Assembly: GCF_000372465.1 (NCBI RefSeq)
Contig: NZ_AQUZ01000001.1
Span: 248,001-312,000 of the forward strand
DNA: 64,000 nucleotides
Direction of reading: 5' to 3'
Source of the DNA: Kribbella catacumbae DSM 19601
GTDB lineage: Bacteria > Actinomycetota > Actinomycetes > Propionibacteriales > Kribbellaceae
Positions within the stretch are counted from its first letter, which is position 1; each line of letters begins with the position of its first letter. Shown one piece after another: positions 33,742-41,887 of this stretch. Position numbers and translations under genes: made by a program. The notes under the pieces were generated by a model, which was not told the DNA's origin, searched no databases, and saw only the letters and a program-made list of their open reading frames with translations.

Positions 33742-34964
33742 GCGAGCTCCCTGACGTCGGCCATCCGCAGTGCGGGGTCGTGCGAGAACACGTGGTCACT
33801 GATCATCCGGACGGCGCCGAGCACACCGGCGGAGTCGCCGAGCTCGCTCATCACCACCGGGAGGTTCCTGGTTGCCAGCGGCAACGAACGGCGGTAGATC
33901 GTGCCGCGCAGCTCGGCCAGCAGGGTGCCGCCGAGGTTCGACAGACCGCCGCCGATCACGATCATGCCGGGGTTGAAGAAGCTGACCAGCTTGGCCAGCA
34001 CCTCGCCGATGTGCCGGCCGCCCTCCCGGATCATCGCGATCACGACCGGGTCGCCCGCGGTCGCCGCGTCAGCCACGTCCAGGACGTCCAGTGCGCCGCG
34101 CTCGGCCAGCCGGGCGGCCAGGAACGGCGAGCGGCCCTCCTGCGCCGCGAGGACCGCGTCGCGTCGCAGGGCCGCACCGGAGAAGAACGCCTCCAGGCAG
34201 CCGATGTTGCCACAGGCGCACACCGGACCCTGGTCGTGGACCTGGATGTGCCCGATGTCGCCGGCTGACCCGTCCACACCCCGGTGCACGTGGCCGTCGA
34301 CGAAGATGCCCGCCCCGACGCCGGTGCCGAGCTTGACGAACATGAAGGTCCCGATTCCGCGGGCGGCGCCGGCATGGAACTCGCCGACCGCCATGATGTT
34401 CACATCGTTGTCCAGCAGGGCGGGGCAGTCGAACTCCTCGCTGAGCCGGTCACGGACCGGGTACTTGTCCCAGCCCGGCATGATCGGCGGCACCACCGAG
34501 AACCCCTCGGAAAAGCTCACCGGCCCCGGCACACCCGCACCGATCCCAGCCAGCGACTCGGTCCCCGTCTCGGCGCGCAGGTCGCGGACCATCTGCGAAG
34601 CCGCCCGCAGCACGACCTCCGGGCCCTGGCTGACGTCGATGTCGCCCTGCCGCTGCGCCAGCGTGGTGAGGCCACCATCGGTGATCGCCACATTGATCGA
34701 GGTGGCGCCGACGTCGATACCGGCGAACCGCAGCCCATCCCAGAGCCGGACCAGCGAGGACGGCCGGCCCCCACGCGAGGCCGCCTGGCCGGCGTCCTGG
34801 ACCAGACCCGCCGCAGTGAGCCGGTCGAGCTCGACGGCCACCTTCGACTTCGACAGCGTGACGGCGTCGGTGAGCTCGGCCCGCGAGAGCGGCCCACGGT
34901 CCCGGAGCAGTCGAAGCAGTCTCGCCTGGTTCCGGTTCTGCACCTTGCGCACGGCAGTCGTCAC
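33738..34964 (-). CDS. ROK-family transcriptional regulator
   Basis: A 408-aa NagC/XylR-like repressor. An N-terminal winged HTH (NRNQARLLRLLRDRG, LSRAELTDAVTLSKSKVAVE) is fused to a sugar-kinase-like ROK domain with the ATP-type motif FAGIDVGATSINVA and the Cys-rich zinc motif CACGNIGCLEAF. The GTG at 34,964 has a GGGAG site eight bases upstream and starts just before the HTH. A GTG at 35,018 would add 18 residues but lacks such a site. It is the first gene of the sugar operon and most likely its ligand-responsive repressor. Confidence 0.85.
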   Translation of the reverse strand: MTTAVRKVQNRNQARLLRLLRDRGPLSRAELTDAVTLSKSKVAVELDRLTAAGLVQDAGQAASRGGRPSSLVRLWDGLRFAGIDVGATSINVAITDGGLTTLAQRQGDIDVSQGPEVVLRAASQMVRDLRAETGTESLAGIGAGVPGPVSFSEGFSVVPPIMPGWDKYPVRDRLSEEFDCPALLDNDVNIMAVGEFHAGAARGIGTFMFVKLGTGVGAGIFVDGHVHRGVDGSAGDIGHIQVHDQGPVCACGNIGCLEAFFSGAALRRDAVLAAQEGRSPFLAARLAERGALDVLDVADAATAGDPVVIAMIREGGRHIGEVLAKLVSFFNPGMIVIGGGLSNLGGTLLAELRGTIYRRSLPLATRNLPVVMSELGDSAGVLGAVRMISDHVFSHDPALRMADVRELA

Positions 34965-35365
34965 GTGGATGGCTCCCGTCTCTCCTGGGTGGGTCACAGT
35001 GGCAGTAGTTGATGTCACAACAACTGTGAGGAGGACGTTAGATCCACTTCGGCCACATTGGGAAGAAGTTACGACCAGATTTCCAAAACTTTTCCCACTT
35101 ACTGGTCGAAGTCGCCCGCGAACAAGACTGGACCGCCACTGAATAGCGTCAGCTCATGACGTAGCGGCCACGCGTGAAGGCAGCGAGTTGGCGGGCCATG
35201 ACGATGCCGTTCCTGTCCGGCTTGGCTCGCCAACTCGTTCGACGATGCAACGCGAATTCGAGCAGCACAACCACCGCGGCCCGCCAGTTCCACGAGCACG
35301 AGCCGACGATCATGCGTTGAGCTCGATGCATGTGGTTAAGGTGCGTGTCCCCCCTCGGACACACC

Positions 35366-35399
35366 AACGCGAGCGGCTGGAATCCCAGCCGCTCGCGTT
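35366..35399. terminator. Perfect 15-bp stem, 4-nt loop hairpin
   Basis: AACGCGAGCGGCTGG (35366-35380), loop AATC, CCAGCCGCTCGCGTT (35385-35399). It resembles a bidirectional actinomycete terminator. A smaller hairpin (GTGTCC/GGACAC, 35,345-35,362) lies immediately before it. No gene ends directly upstream on either strand, so it may belong to a lost gene or to the mobile relic beside it. Confidence 0.6.
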
Positions 35400-35469
35400 T
35401 CGTGCGTCAGCACCCACGTGCCCTCCGCGCTCGCTTCTCCGTCGCGCGGGCGCCCACAGCGGGCGCCGC

Positions 35470-35976
35470 CTATCGATCCCCTCCACGCTCTGTGGTCATC
35501 AGCGACTGCCGGCCAGGCACCTGGCTCGATTGCAACAGTCCCATCAAGATTTCCGGACCGAACAGCCCTCCCCACTCCCTGATCTTCGCGGCCAACCGCA
35601 CAACGTGGCCAGCGGCAACATCCTCCGGATAGAGCAACTTCTCAACCTTCAGCCACCACCCGTAGAGCGCGTAGCCGGCGTACCGAGGGTTCTCCGAGAT
35701 CGCCCGCACTGCGGAGTGCTACCAGCCGTCGTCATTACGGTGGCGGTTCTGACGGGGAGTGTGCCCCGACGGACACAGGACACCCTCCCGGTCCAGAATC
35801 TCAGCGATCCCCTCGAACGGGCCCAGGCCAAGCTCGGGCAACCCGTCAAATACCGCGGCCAACTGAACGCCGCCTACGCCACCCGCAAAGCGATCAACGC
35901 CGACTCGCGCGGCCGCACAATCCTCGACTGCGCGGACCGCCGAAACCCTCACGATGTGGCCAGCAGCCAGCATCAT
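35470..35976 (-). pseudogene. Serine site-specific recombinase fragment with an in-frame stop
   Basis: One minus-strand frame reads AEILDREGVLCPSGHTPRQN, then RHRNDDGW, a TAG at 35,721-35,719, then HSAVRAISENPRYAGYAL and KVEKLLYPEDVAAGHVVRLA. This matches the central recombinase domain of large serine recombinases, where NPRYTGxxV and DVAxGHVV stretches are typical and a Trp would fit at the stop (TGG to TAG). The catalytic N-terminal resolvase domain with its active Ser is absent and the C-terminus is lost. It is a decayed integrase/transposase remnant. Confidence 0.7.
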
Positions 35977-36009
35977 CTGGATCTAACGAGCCCCTGGACC
36001 ATTGTCTGG

Positions 36010-36021
36010 GAAATCGATTTC
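36010..36021. promoter_or_regulatory. 12-bp palindrome upstream of the sugar importer (LacI-type operator candidate)
   Basis: GAAATCGATTTC is a perfect palindrome with a central CG, as in LacI/GalR-family operators, in an A/T-rich island about 270 bp before the binding-protein ATG. No LacI-family gene lies in the window, so the regulator would be encoded elsewhere (inference). Confidence 0.4.
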
Positions 36022-36289
36022 TGCAACACTCCGTCGCGTGAGCAGCGTTGTCAACACATCCTGCACCTCAGTGCCGGATCCGGACCCGCTGACCGACAAC
36101 GGCCCGGACGCGCCGTTCCGCGTCGACCGGGCCGGAACCGTCGGTGAGCTGTCAGTGGTTGGGGCGATCCCAACCGCTCGTCACACAAGAAGACCTGCCG
36201 GGCGTCTACTCGCCGTACCTGCACCCGAGACGCCGTGACTCAACCACCGACACCCAGCACCATCCATCGCAGACCAAGGGAGCATCGAC

Positions 36290-37633
36290 ATGCGTCAACG
36301 GAGACTCAGGATCGTCGCAGCAACAGCCGTCGCCGCGTTGCTAGTCCTCGCGGGCTGCAGCTCGAATTCCGCCACCTCGGGGAGCTCCGGAGAAAACGGC
36401 GGACCAGCCGAGATCACCTTCTGGCAGTCGCAGTTCGAGCCGTACCAGCAGAAGTGGTTCAAGACGTACGTCGACAAGTTCAACGCATCGCAGACCGACG
36501 TGAAGGTCAAGTATCAGGTCGTCCCCGGTGACACGTGGCAGCAGAAGCTCAAAGCCGCGCAGGCCGCGGGTACGCAACCCGATGTCGCGACGACGAACTA
36601 CGGCGGCATCCCCGCCGGCGTCACGAACGGCCAGTTCGCACAGCTCGACGGGATGCTGCCGGACAAGGCGTGGAGCGACATCAAGTCCAACGTCGCCGGG
36701 TTCGTCCAGGTCGGCGGGAAGCACTACGCGTACCCGATGCTCGTCGAGCCGTCGACCGTGCTCTACTACCGCACCGACCTGGTCAAGGCCGCCGGTCTCG
36801 ACCCAAACGCGCCACCCAAGACCTGGGACGAGCTGCTCACGTGGGCCGAGAAGCTGACGAAGGGCAAAGTCAAGGGCATGACGATCGCCTCCGTCGCGCC
36901 CGACCTCGGCTGGTCGAGCTGGGGCCTGCAGTACAACGCGTGCGGCCACCTGCCGATCAACGACGACTGGTCTGCCGCCAACGCGAAGGACCCGTGCTAC
37001 ACGAAGCTCTTCGAGCTCTACCAGACCCTCTTCCAGAAGGGCTGGATCCCTCAGCAGCCGAAGGTCGGCTACCCCGACGCGACGCCGTACGGCCAGGGCC
37101 AGGTCGCGATGATGGCGAACGGCTCGTGGGCGGTCGGCCAGCTCAAGCAGACCTTTCCGACGATGATCAAGAACACCGCGGTCGCTCCGTTCCCGTCCGT
37201 CGACGGCGACCCCGGCAAGCCGACCTCGACGCTCGGCGGCTGGACACTGACAGTCGACGCCAAGTCGAAGCACAAGCAGGCGGCGGCGAAGTTCATCGAG
37301 TACCTGCTCGCAGGTGACCCGGCGATCATGGCCGACTTCTTCAGGCAGAGTGGCTTCTCGAAGTACACCGTCCGCACCTCTGTGGACCAAGCGCTCGCCA
37401 GCGACCCGGCCGCAACGTCCGACCCGTTCATGAAGATCATCACAGACAAGGTCGTCGCGACCGGCAAGGCCGAGCCGGCGTACCCGTTCGACGTCTCCCT
37501 CGCCTTCGCCACAGCGATCGAGTCCGTCATGAAGGGCAAGGCCGACATCCCGGCCGCGACGCAGAAGGCGAGCGACGCGATCGACCGCGTCATCAAGCAG
37601 CAGCGCCTCAAGGGCACGGCACCGAAGGGCTGA
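36290..37633 (+). CDS. Carbohydrate ABC transporter substrate-binding lipoprotein (MalE/UgpB type)
   Basis: A 447-aa family 1 extracellular solute-binding protein. It has a signal peptide and lipobox (AALLVLAGCSS) and a mature part starting EITFWQSQFEPYQQKWF, with PAGVTNGQFAQLD, YPMLVEPSTVLYYRTDLVKA and GQVAMMANGSWAVGQL as in oligosaccharide or glycerol-phosphate binding proteins. An AAGGGAG site precedes the ATG. It is the first gene of a three-gene import operon. Confidence 0.92.
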   Translation: MRQRRLRIVAATAVAALLVLAGCSSNSATSGSSGENGGPAEITFWQSQFEPYQQKWFKTYVDKFNASQTDVKVKYQVVPGDTWQQKLKAAQAAGTQPDVATTNYGGIPAGVTNGQFAQLDGMLPDKAWSDIKSNVAGFVQVGGKHYAYPMLVEPSTVLYYRTDLVKAAGLDPNAPPKTWDELLTWAEKLTKGKVKGMTIASVAPDLGWSSWGLQYNACGHLPINDDWSAANAKDPCYTKLFELYQTLFQKGWIPQQPKVGYPDATPYGQGQVAMMANGSWAVGQLKQTFPTMIKNTAVAPFPSVDGDPGKPTSTLGGWTLTVDAKSKHKQAAAKFIEYLLAGDPAIMADFFRQSGFSKYTVRTSVDQALASDPAATSDPFMKIITDKVVATGKAEPAYPFDVSLAFATAIESVMKGKADIPAATQKASDAIDRVIKQQRLKGTAPKG

Positions 37634-37681
37634 CCGGCCGCTCAAGCAAGCCGCACGACGAGGCAAGACCCGGAGGACAGC

Positions 37682-38680
37682 ATGTCCATGATCGACACGT
37701 CGGCCCAGCCGACGGCCAAGGCCACCGAGGTGACCGACCCGAGCGGCACGTCGCGCCGACGCCGACGCCGGCGTCGGGCGAGGGTCACCGAGCAGGCTCC
37801 GCAGCACCTGCGCGCGCACCTCACCGCGTACCTCATGATCACGCCGATGGTCGTGCTGCTCGGTATCTTCGTCGTCTGGCCGCTCGTGTACGCGTTCTAC
37901 CTCAGCTTCTTCGAGATGAGCTTCTACAAGGACGCCGAGTTCGTCGGGTTCGACTTCTACAAGTACGTACTCACCGACCCGGAGTTCTACGACTCGCTCC
38001 TGGTCGGCCTCAAGTTCGCCCTGATGGTCGTGCCGACGATCCTCGTTCTCGCCCTGCTCCTCGCGAGCTTCCTCGCAACGCTGTCGAAGCGCATGGCGGC
38101 GTTCATGAAGACGACCGTCTACGTGCCGGCCGTCGTCTCGAGCGTCGTCGCGGCGATCATCTTCGTCTTCATCTACCAGGACGAGGGCTTCGCGAACTGG
38201 TTCATCGGGCTGTTCGGACAAGGCCCGCTCGCGTGGCTCAACACGGCGACGACCGCGCTGCCGGCCGTGGCGGTCCCCGCCATCTGGCTCGGCTTCGGCG
38301 TGTCGACCCTGATCATGCTCGCGGGCATCCTGGACATCCCGGAGAGCTACTTCGAGTCGGCCAAGCTCGACGGCGCGAATTTCTGGCAGCGCACCCGCTA
38401 CATCACCATCCCGTCGCTGCGCAACGTCATCCTCTTCCTGCTCGTCTCCGGCCTGACGTTGACGATCCAGGAGTTCCAGCTTCCACTCGTCATGACGAAC
38501 GGTGGCCCCGTCAACGCGACGAACACGCCGAACCTCTACATCTTCAACAGCTTCCGCGACGCCACGCCGTACGCAACGAGCTACTCGCTGACGGCGGCGC
38601 TGCTGCTCTTCATCGTGATCGGCACCATCTCGCTCATCATCTTCCGGGTCGTCAGCTCCGAGAAGTCGTCGGACGCCTGA
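37682..38680 (+). CDS. Carbohydrate ABC transporter permease (MalF type)
   Basis: A 332-aa membrane protein. A basic, Arg-rich cytoplasmic N-terminus (about 45 residues, RRRRRRRRARVTEQAP) precedes six predicted helices. The ATPase-contact EAA loop is ESYFESAKLDGANFWQRTRY. A GGAGGA site precedes the ATG, and it follows the binding protein by 48 bp. Confidence 0.92.
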   Translation: MSMIDTSAQPTAKATEVTDPSGTSRRRRRRRRARVTEQAPQHLRAHLTAYLMITPMVVLLGIFVVWPLVYAFYLSFFEMSFYKDAEFVGFDFYKYVLTDPEFYDSLLVGLKFALMVVPTILVLALLLASFLATLSKRMAAFMKTTVYVPAVVSSVVAAIIFVFIYQDEGFANWFIGLFGQGPLAWLNTATTALPAVAVPAIWLGFGVSTLIMLAGILDIPESYFESAKLDGANFWQRTRYITIPSLRNVILFLLVSGLTLTIQEFQLPLVMTNGGPVNATNTPNLYIFNSFRDATPYATSYSLTAALLLFIVIGTISLIIFRVVSSEKSSDA

Positions 38681-38705
38681 GGCGGCGTCACCGAAAGGAC
38701 CTCCG

Positions 38706-39533
38706 ATGAACCGCTCGTGGTACGCCCCGCGCCGGCTCCTGTCTTACCTGCTCGTCGTCGGCATCGCCGTGACCGCACTCTTTCCTCTCGCGTGGATGGC
38801 GATCTCCGGCTTCAAGAGCCAGACCGAGGTGCTGCGCACTCCGTTCCAGTTCTTCCCCGATGTGTGGCAGCTCGACAACTACCGCCTGATCCTCGCGGAC
38901 CCGGCGTTCGTCCGTGCCATGGTCATCACCTTCGCCGGAGCCGTCATCTTCACCGTCGCGAGCCTCGTGGTGAACTCGATGGCGGCCTACGCGTTCGCCC
39001 GCCTCGAGTTCGCCGGAAAGCGGCTGTGGTGGCTTGTCTGCATCACGCCGATGTTCGTCCCGGCGATGGCGATCCTGCTGACGTCGTTCGTCGTCGTGAG
39101 CAAGCTCGGCATGCTCGACACTCTGGCGGTGCTCATCATCCCCGGCGTCGCGGCGAGCGCCCAGATGTTCTTCCTGCGGCAGTTCTACCTCAACATGCCG
39201 GCCGCCGTGGAGGAGGCCGCGCTCATCGACGGCGCGACCCGCTGGCAGATCTTCCTGCAGATCTTCGTGCCGCAGTCGCTCGGGCCTTTCGTTGTCGTCG
39301 GCATCGCCTCGTTCCTCGGGTACTGGAACTCGTACGTGTGGCCCGTGCTCGTCGTGTCGAACCCCGACCTGACCCAGATCATGCAGTACCTCGCGACGTT
39401 CCGGTCGGCGCGCGGCAACGAGTGGGGCATGCTGATGGCCGGATCGACTCTGGCAGCGCTGCCGACGATCCTGCTCGTGCTCATCTTCCAGCGTTACATC
39501 GTCAACGGTGTCCGCCTGGCGGGCCTCAAGTGA
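38706..39533 (+). CDS. Carbohydrate ABC transporter permease (MalG type)
   Basis: A 275-aa permease with six helices. The EAA loop reads AVEEAALIDGATRWQIFLQI and FLRQFYLNMP precedes it, as usual for MalG. The operon ends here without an ATPase gene. In actinomycetes such importers commonly share one MsiK-type ATPase encoded elsewhere (established for the group). No glycosidase or regulator follows, so the substrate is not indicated. Confidence 0.92.
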   Translation: MNRSWYAPRRLLSYLLVVGIAVTALFPLAWMAISGFKSQTEVLRTPFQFFPDVWQLDNYRLILADPAFVRAMVITFAGAVIFTVASLVVNSMAAYAFARLEFAGKRLWWLVCITPMFVPAMAILLTSFVVVSKLGMLDTLAVLIIPGVAASAQMFFLRQFYLNMPAAVEEAALIDGATRWQIFLQIFVPQSLGPFVVVGIASFLGYWNSYVWPVLVVSNPDLTQIMQYLATFRSARGNEWGMLMAGSTLAALPTILLVLIFQRYIVNGVRLAGLK

Positions 39534-39987
39534 CCTCGCGCACCAGGGCGGGATCGACCTTGGGCACGGGCTGGGCGTCGTTCGGCGGATTGGGCGCCTG
39601 GCCGGCGCACAAGGTGGCTCGGGGTGGTCAAGAGGGGGCGAATGATCGGGTGCTGGCGGGTGCTGGCGGGTGCTGGCGGGCTGGCGGAGACCGGGATGGT
39701 GGGCACAGACCTCGTACTCCGCCGGACGTCACGCTGAAGGGGTCGTCGACCGACGAGACCCCGTGCGGCACGTGGCCGGGGAGGGGCCGGACGCTCATGC
39801 ATACCTCGGTCCGGACGGCAAGCGCTTCCCTCGGCGTGTCGGGCATCGGGGCCGGGGCGTGCGTGCGCCGCCGTCCGTGGCTTCGCCACAGCGGTCGCAG
39901 GGTCGAGTACCCGACCGGCTGCCCTTGCCTGCGGTTCGGCCACGGCGAGGTACCTCCCCGAAGCCGCTTGACTTACTGGCTTTGGGG
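39534..39987. other. 454-bp noncoding region with a 10-bp tandem repeat and a hairpin
   Basis: Convergent region between the permease and the glycosyltransferase. TGCTGGCGGG is repeated three times at 39,651-39,680, followed by a partial copy to 39,687. A stem GGGGTC (39,739-39,744)/GACCCC (39,757-39,762) and GTGGC-TTC-GCCAC near 39,880 could serve as terminators. No coding frame is supported. Confidence 0.5.
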
Positions 39988-41511
39988 TTAGCCGAGGCGC
40001 GTTAGTTGTGGCCAGAGGAGGGACCAGGGGGTGCGGAGTTGGCAGAGCCAGATCGGTTTGTTCTTTTCGCGGGTGGCTGTCGGTGCCGCTACGGTGCCGA
40101 CTCGGGTCAGCGTTTTGCAGCCTTGCCGGGTCCAGTCCGGGACGTCGCCGGGGCCGGTCCGGCGGGAGCTGTCCACCACGATCGCGATGTCGGCGGAATC
40201 CGGGGGCGGCCCCCAGATGGCGAAGCCGTTGTGACCGCTGTATGCCTGCGGTAGCCCGCGGGCGGGGCCGAAGCGCTGTAGGGCGGCAGCTTGGCCATAG
40301 CTGGAGGCATAGACGACGGTGCGGGTGCGCTCAGCCGGGGTCAACGGGTCCATCGCTCGGGCGACCGAGTCAGCCAGTTCGGGCCAGCCACTCTGGCTGC
40401 GGGCCTGGTCAACGGTCAGCGCATTGCCGAGCGAGATCGCTGTACGCACCGGCAGCAGGGGCAGGCCGAGGGGCGCTGCGAGCAGGAGCGACAGACCAAG
40501 TACGCCGTACAGGGTCAGGGCGCGGCGGCGAGAACGCATCCAGCGGTCCGCGGCGATCCCAGCTCCGGCGAAGACTGCCGCATAGGCACCGGCCAGATAG
40601 GTGGCTTTACCGCCGGTGGCCATCAGCAGCGCGGCGAAGACGATGAAGGTCACCGTGTAGACGCGGAACTGATTGCTGCGCCACAGCCAGACCATGCCGA
40701 CGACGCACAGCGGTAGCAGTAGCGGACCGACGACGACCTGGTACGGCAGGAGGCCGAGCGAGCCGCCTTGGGCGGCCTGTGCACGCAAAGCCGAGGCCAT
40801 GGTGAGTTGCGGCCAGTCATGGTTGGCCTGCCACAGCAGGTACGGCGTCCAGAGCGCGAGCGCCACCAAGCCCGCGACAAGGAACCAGCGGCTGTACATG
40901 ATCCGCCGTTGGCCGACGACCACCAGGGCGACAAGTACTGCCAACACCCAGAGGGCCAGGGTCATCTTGTTCAGCAGGCCGACGCCAAGGACCAGACCGA
41001 TGACCAGCCAGAGCCGGTCGTTGCCAGTTCGGATCAGCCGGGACAGCAGCCAGCTCAGCGCCGCGACGAAGGTCAGGTCGGTAGTGCTCGTGCCCAGCAC
41101 GTGCCCGGTGATCAGCACCATCGTCGAGCACGAGAACATCCCCGCTGCGATCAACTCCGCCCGGCGGGAGCCGCCCATCTCCCGCACCAGCAGAGCCACG
41201 AACAGGACAGTGAGCACCGTGCACAGCGTCGCCGGGATCCGCACCGCCCAGACCTCGCCCGGTGCGACCGCGTTGCCGAGGCTGGCCAGCAGCGGCGTCA
41301 AGGGCGGCTGGTCGGGGTACCCCCAGGCGGGATGCCGGCCGGCGACCAGGAAGTACAGCTCGTCATGGTAGTAGCCGTATCGGTCACTGAGCAGGGTCAG
41401 CACGGTCGCCAGGCCACCGAGCAGGGCGAGCAACGGACGATTGCGGCTGGGCTCGCGACGCTGGGGTTCGGCGAGTCCGACCTCTTCGGAGGCGGTCAGC
41501 AGGGACCTCAT
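39988..41511 (-). CDS. Membrane glycosyltransferase, GT39/ArnT-like (mannosyltransferase superfamily)
   Basis: A 507-aa polytopic protein with about ten or more hydrophobic helices. YGYYHDELYFLVAGRHPAWG carries the conserved first-loop Asp-Glu of GT-C/GT39 enzymes, which use polyprenyl-phosphate sugars as donors; GYPDQPPLTPLL follows. The C-terminal soluble part (SYGQAAALQRFG, GPPPDSADIAIVVD) resembles actinomycete PMT-like proteins. The ATG at 41,511 is preferred. A start at 41,553 would extend into the presumed promoter, where TATACC/GATATA-like elements lie. Acceptor unknown; no link to the NRPS cluster is evident. Confidence 0.8.
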   Translation of the reverse strand: MRSLLTASEEVGLAEPQRREPSRNRPLLALLGGLATVLTLLSDRYGYYHDELYFLVAGRHPAWGYPDQPPLTPLLASLGNAVAPGEVWAVRIPATLCTVLTVLFVALLVREMGGSRRAELIAAGMFSCSTMVLITGHVLGTSTTDLTFVAALSWLLSRLIRTGNDRLWLVIGLVLGVGLLNKMTLALWVLAVLVALVVVGQRRIMYSRWFLVAGLVALALWTPYLLWQANHDWPQLTMASALRAQAAQGGSLGLLPYQVVVGPLLLPLCVVGMVWLWRSNQFRVYTVTFIVFAALLMATGGKATYLAGAYAAVFAGAGIAADRWMRSRRRALTLYGVLGLSLLLAAPLGLPLLPVRTAISLGNALTVDQARSQSGWPELADSVARAMDPLTPAERTRTVVYASSYGQAAALQRFGPARGLPQAYSGHNGFAIWGPPPDSADIAIVVDSSRRTGPGDVPDWTRQGCKTLTRVGTVAAPTATREKNKPIWLCQLRTPWSLLWPQLTRLG

Positions 41512-41561
41512 GCTCCCGAGATTCGCGCAGCGCCCTATATCCCCGGTATACAACCCCCTCC

Positions 41562-41589
41562 GTGACGACGCTGTCGTGACGACGCTGTC
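41562..41589. repeat. Perfect 14-bp tandem direct repeat upstream of the peptide/SARP genes
   Basis: GTGACGACGCTGTC occurs at 41,562-41,575 and 41,576-41,589. It lies about 130 bp before the small peptide gene in the promoter region shared with the divergent glycosyltransferase. SARP regulators bind direct repeats, but usually with 11- or 22-bp periodicity, so the link is only suggestive. Confidence 0.5.
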
Positions 41590-41718
41590 GCGTCAGGGAG
41601 TTGCCGCTGCAGCTTCAGGCCAGATCAAACAGGGTGACACGCGCGCGACGGCGGGAGAAGGTCGTCGTCGTACGCGAAGAAGAACGGCCTGACCATGAGC
41701 TGCCAAGGGGAGAAATCC

Positions 41719-41865
41719 ATGAAGTCTGTCGTCCGAATCACCGTCGTCGCCGTCGCAGCCCTGCTGGCGGTGACCGGTGTGACGACCGTCACCACGCCGA
41801 CCGCCGGCGCGGAGATCGTGCTGATCGTCGACCTGCCTTTCGACTGCGTCGCCTGCTGGGACTGA
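41719..41865 (+). CDS. Small exported peptide (48 aa) upstream of the SARP regulator
   Basis: ATG at 41,719 with a strong AAGGGGAG site six bases upstream opens a 48-codon frame. It begins MKSVVRITVVAVAALLAVTG, a clear Sec signal-like n- and h-region, followed by a Thr-rich stretch and AGAEIVLIVDLP, then ends FDCVACWD. The possible cleavage after TAGA would release a peptide of about 17 residues with two cysteines three apart. It lies 22 bp before the SARP start, so the two are probably cotranscribed. I do not recognise the family. It could be a signalling or precursor peptide, or a small secreted protein; the role is unknown. Confidence 0.65.
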   Translation: MKSVVRITVVAVAALLAVTGVTTVTTPTAGAEIVLIVDLPFDCVACWD

Positions 41866-41887
41866 GCCGGAAAACGGGCGCCCGACG

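Larger units (their letters stand above)
34965..36289. other. 1.3-kb largely noncoding region with a recombinase relic and hairpins
   Basis: No intact gene is supported. It contains the leader of the ROK operon, with an imperfect inverted repeat (TGGGAAGAAGTT near 35,060 and AACTTTTCCCA near 35,088) and CGACCAG/CTGGTCG arms (35,072-35,078 and 35,102-35,108); a strong hairpin (35,366-35,399); a broken serine recombinase fragment on the minus strand; and a LacI-type palindrome (36,010-36,021) before the next operon. The ORFs spanning it have no recognisable family features. Confidence 0.6.

Noticed and set aside
35270..35400. Possible tRNA or attachment-site tRNA next to the recombinase relic
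   Set aside because: The paired stems do not give a cloverleaf or a T-loop consensus; only simple hairpins are seen.
35149..36147. Several ORFs in the recombinase-relic region on both strands
   Set aside because: No homologous motifs except the broken recombinase frame; not supported as genes.
39739..39762. Hairpin GGGGTC/GACCCC as a confident terminator
   Set aside because: Stem is short with an internal bulge and lies 200 bp past the permease stop; mentioned only within the intergenic note.
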